Assembly: GCA_944358375.1 (NCBI GenBank) | Contig: CALVQT010000015.1 | Location: 1 to 15,628 of the forward strand | Origin: an uncultured Bacilli bacterium | GTDB lineage: Bacteria > Bacillota_I > Bacilli_A > RF39 > UBA660 | Length of the DNA stretch: 15,628 nucleotides | Direction: 5' to 3' | Shown here: positions 14,275 to 15,628 of the stretch, piece after piece | Numbering within the stretch: the first letter of the stretch is position 1 | Layout: each line of letters starts with the position of its first letter | The notes under the pieces: generated by a model | Seen by the model: the letters and a program-made list of their open reading frames with translations, nothing else | What the model was told of the DNA's origin: nothing | Databases searched by the model: none | Made by a program: the position numbers and the translations under genes

Positions 14275-14952
14275 TTATGCTAATTTTTTTAAATCAAAAA
14301 AATTTGATGATAATAAATTATATCCCTTATTATTTAGTTTTTCTTCTAATAGCATTACAACACATTCACAATCGACAGAATCATTATGACATTTCATATG
14401 TTTTTTTGATAATTTTGGTATTAAAGTAAATAGTGATTCGTTTTTATATTTATTTTTAATAATGTCAGTTGCTATTAATTCTGTTACATCATTCAAATCA
14501 CATCTATTAATTTTAAATTTCCACTTAATATAATTAATGTGATGTTCTGCTAAATCTTCATAATCTATCTGATATTTTTTATAATCTTTTTTTTCTGCTT
14601 TTAAATTACACAAACTAATCATCATTAGATGAATATGAATTTCAAATTCTTTATATTTTGGATTAATTTTTTTTCTTATTTTTTCTGAAGAACATTTAAA
14701 TAAATCTTTCTCTTCATAACAAATAGGGACTAATCGTTTTGCTTCAGCTAATAATTCTTCTCTAAAAATATGTAACAATTCATATTCATATGGAATAATT
14801 CTTGGAACATTTTGAATAATATTCAACACATCCATTTTACCTGATTCTAAATCATCAATTATATCAATTCCACATAATTTAATTAGGGTTTGATTCATTT
14901 CATAAAGTGTTTTTAAATATCCAAACAAAGCATTAGCTATAGTTATATTCAT
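14275..14952 (-). CDS. 225-aa protein of unknown function
   Basis: Starts at ATG 14952 with AGGAG about eight bases upstream. The protein is predicted almost wholly alpha-helical and soluble, with no signal peptide. It begins MNITIANALFGYLKTLYEMN, has a central HIHLMMISLCNLKAEKKDYK segment with several Lys/Tyr, and a cluster of Cys/His near the C-terminus (KKHMKCHNDSVDCECVVMLL) that could bind metal. I do not recognise a family. It lies 49 bases downstream of the partial replication-initiator-like gene in the same direction, so it is likely carried by the same mobile element. The open frame of 225 codons in AT-rich DNA and the good ribosome-binding site make it a real gene. Confidence 0.75.
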   Translation of the reverse strand: MNITIANALFGYLKTLYEMNQTLIKLCGIDIIDDLESGKMDVLNIIQNVPRIIPYEYELLHIFREELLAEAKRLVPICYEEKDLFKCSSEKIRKKINPKYKEFEIHIHLMMISLCNLKAEKKDYKKYQIDYEDLAEHHINYIKWKFKINRCDLNDVTELIATDIIKNKYKNESLFTLIPKLSKKHMKCHNDSVDCECVVMLLEEKLNNKGYNLLSSNFFDLKKLA

Positions 14953-15001
14953 TATTACATCTCCTATTCAATGACATAATAATTATATCATATGTATAAG
15001 A

Positions 15002-15628
15002 TTATCTCTCAAATTCTTCATAGTTATCATAGATATCTTCTGGTAAATTAAATCTATATATACTATTTTCAATAGCATTTTTAAAATAACCAAACTTATT
15101 TTTAATATCATTACCATCTTCGTCTTTAAATTTATTTGATATAACTCTTGGAACAATATAATGTATCATAGTCATAAGATCTCTATATGAATTATCTTCT
15201 AATAATTTTTCAAATAAATCATCATAATAGTATATTTGACTATCAAATTCATCAATATAATTTTCATATAGCAATTCTAATGTAAGTCTATTATGTTCTT
15301 CTTCAATAAAAAAAGATGATTTCGTTTTATCATCTTTATCAATTATTTCTTTAGTATTTATTATATTAGTATTTGTTTGTGTATCCTTTTGGGCATTCCC
15401 ATTGTCGGTATCCCCTTTTTGGTAATACGGTGATAAATTATAAGGAGTTTCATAAATAGAATAATCATAGTAAAATCTTCCATACTCTCCTTGCTTTCTA
15501 GTTCTTACCAAATATTTATTTTTCTCTAGTTCTTGTAATATAGTCCTAATCGCTTTAATATTTTCTTTACTAATCTTTTCCAATCCTCTCATAGAGTAAT
15601 CCCAGTTATCTGGTAAACTTAACATAAA
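15002..15628 (-). CDS. Partial replication-initiator/helix-turn-helix protein of a mobile element (5' end beyond window)
   Basis: The frame is open to the right edge (a Phe codon precedes the first Met at 15625), so the N-terminus is missing. The visible part begins LSLPDNWDYSMRGLEKISKE, then NIKAIRTILQELEKNKYLVR and GRFYYDYSIYETP. This is the winged-helix half of replication-initiator-A-like proteins and helix-turn-helix proteins carried by conjugative elements in Bacillota, where the SLPxxWDY motif and YxVYExP ending are characteristic. A polar linker (about 70-105) and a helical C-terminal domain (DLFEKLLEDNSYRDLMTMIH and onward) resembling those proteins' C-terminal half follow. It would bind DNA for replication or regulation of the element. 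It indicates a mobile element adjoining the right flank. Family assignment is from memory of the motif. Confidence 0.65.
   Translation of the reverse strand, partial: FMLSLPDNWDYSMRGLEKISKENIKAIRTILQELEKNKYLVRTRKQGEYGRFYYDYSIYETPYNLSPYYQKGDTDNGNAQKDTQTNTNIINTKEIIDKDDKTKSSFFIEEEHNRLTLELLYENYIDEFDSQIYYYDDLFEKLLEDNSYRDLMTMIHYIVPRVISNKFKDEDGNDIKNKFGYFKNAIENSIYRFNLPEDIYDNYEEFER

Noticed and set aside
1..15628. Mycoplasma-type genetic code (TGA as Trp), suggested by the very low G+C
   Set aside because: Several intact genes end with TGA in overlaps with the next start, and Trp positions in conserved motifs are TGG.
1..15628. CRISPR array, tRNA or rRNA genes, riboswitch
   Set aside because: No regularly spaced repeats of CRISPR size, no cloverleaf or rRNA-like segments and no long conserved leader; intergenic gaps are short.

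Overview
The window is about a quarter G+C and codes almost entirely on the minus strand. Genes are tightly packed, overlap often and have AGGAGG-type ribosome-binding sites, which suggests a low-GC Bacillota genome (Bacilli/Erysipelotrichia or Clostridia-like, possibly a gut lineage). TGA is used as a stop: the sugar-transferase gene ends in TGA inside an ATGA overlap, the licD-like and GT4 genes also end in TGA, and Trp is TGG. This excludes the Mycoplasma genetic code.

The core, about 1.29-11.36 kb, is one leftward operon for a Wzx/Wzy-type surface polysaccharide. It starts at a consensus promoter (TTGACA-17-TATAAT) near 11.37-11.40 kb. In transcription order it encodes a fused chain-length/BY-kinase-like protein with a degenerate P-loop and a long Lys/Thr-rich tail, a polyprenyl-phosphate sugar-1-phosphate transferase (initiating enzyme), a GT2, a GT4, a Wzy-like polymerase, a second GT2, a Wzx-like flippase, a small P-loop kinase-like protein, a LicD-family phosphotransferase and a third GT2. 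A divergent gene at 11.50-12.94 kb encodes an LCP (LytR-CpsA-Psr) enzyme, the likely ligase joining finished polymer to the wall. Together they give a scheme: initiation on undecaprenyl phosphate, repeat-unit assembly by three GT2s and one GT4, phospho-decoration by LicD, flipping, polymerisation, length control, and attachment by LCP. No nucleotide-sugar synthesis genes and no CpsB/Wzb-type phosphatase are present.

The left flank (1-1.26 kb) holds broken mobile-element DNA: a fragment of the large SF2 helicase typical of conjugative elements, truncated at both ends and frameshifted, followed by an open frame interrupted by a stop. The junction with the polysaccharide operon is a perfect 18-bp inverted repeat that looks like the two ends of an internally deleted insertion sequence.

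The right flank (12.96-15.63 kb) starts with a bidirectional terminator and then a run of gene fragments: the C-terminus of leuS behind a terminator, an internal piece of a D,D-carboxypeptidase, and a zinc-ribbon gene fused out of frame to it. A compact three-gene unit (38 aa, 76 aa, zinc ribbon), an unrecognised 225-aa gene, and a partial replication-initiator-like gene running off the right edge complete it. The polysaccharide cassette is therefore bordered on both sides by mobile-element genes or remnants.
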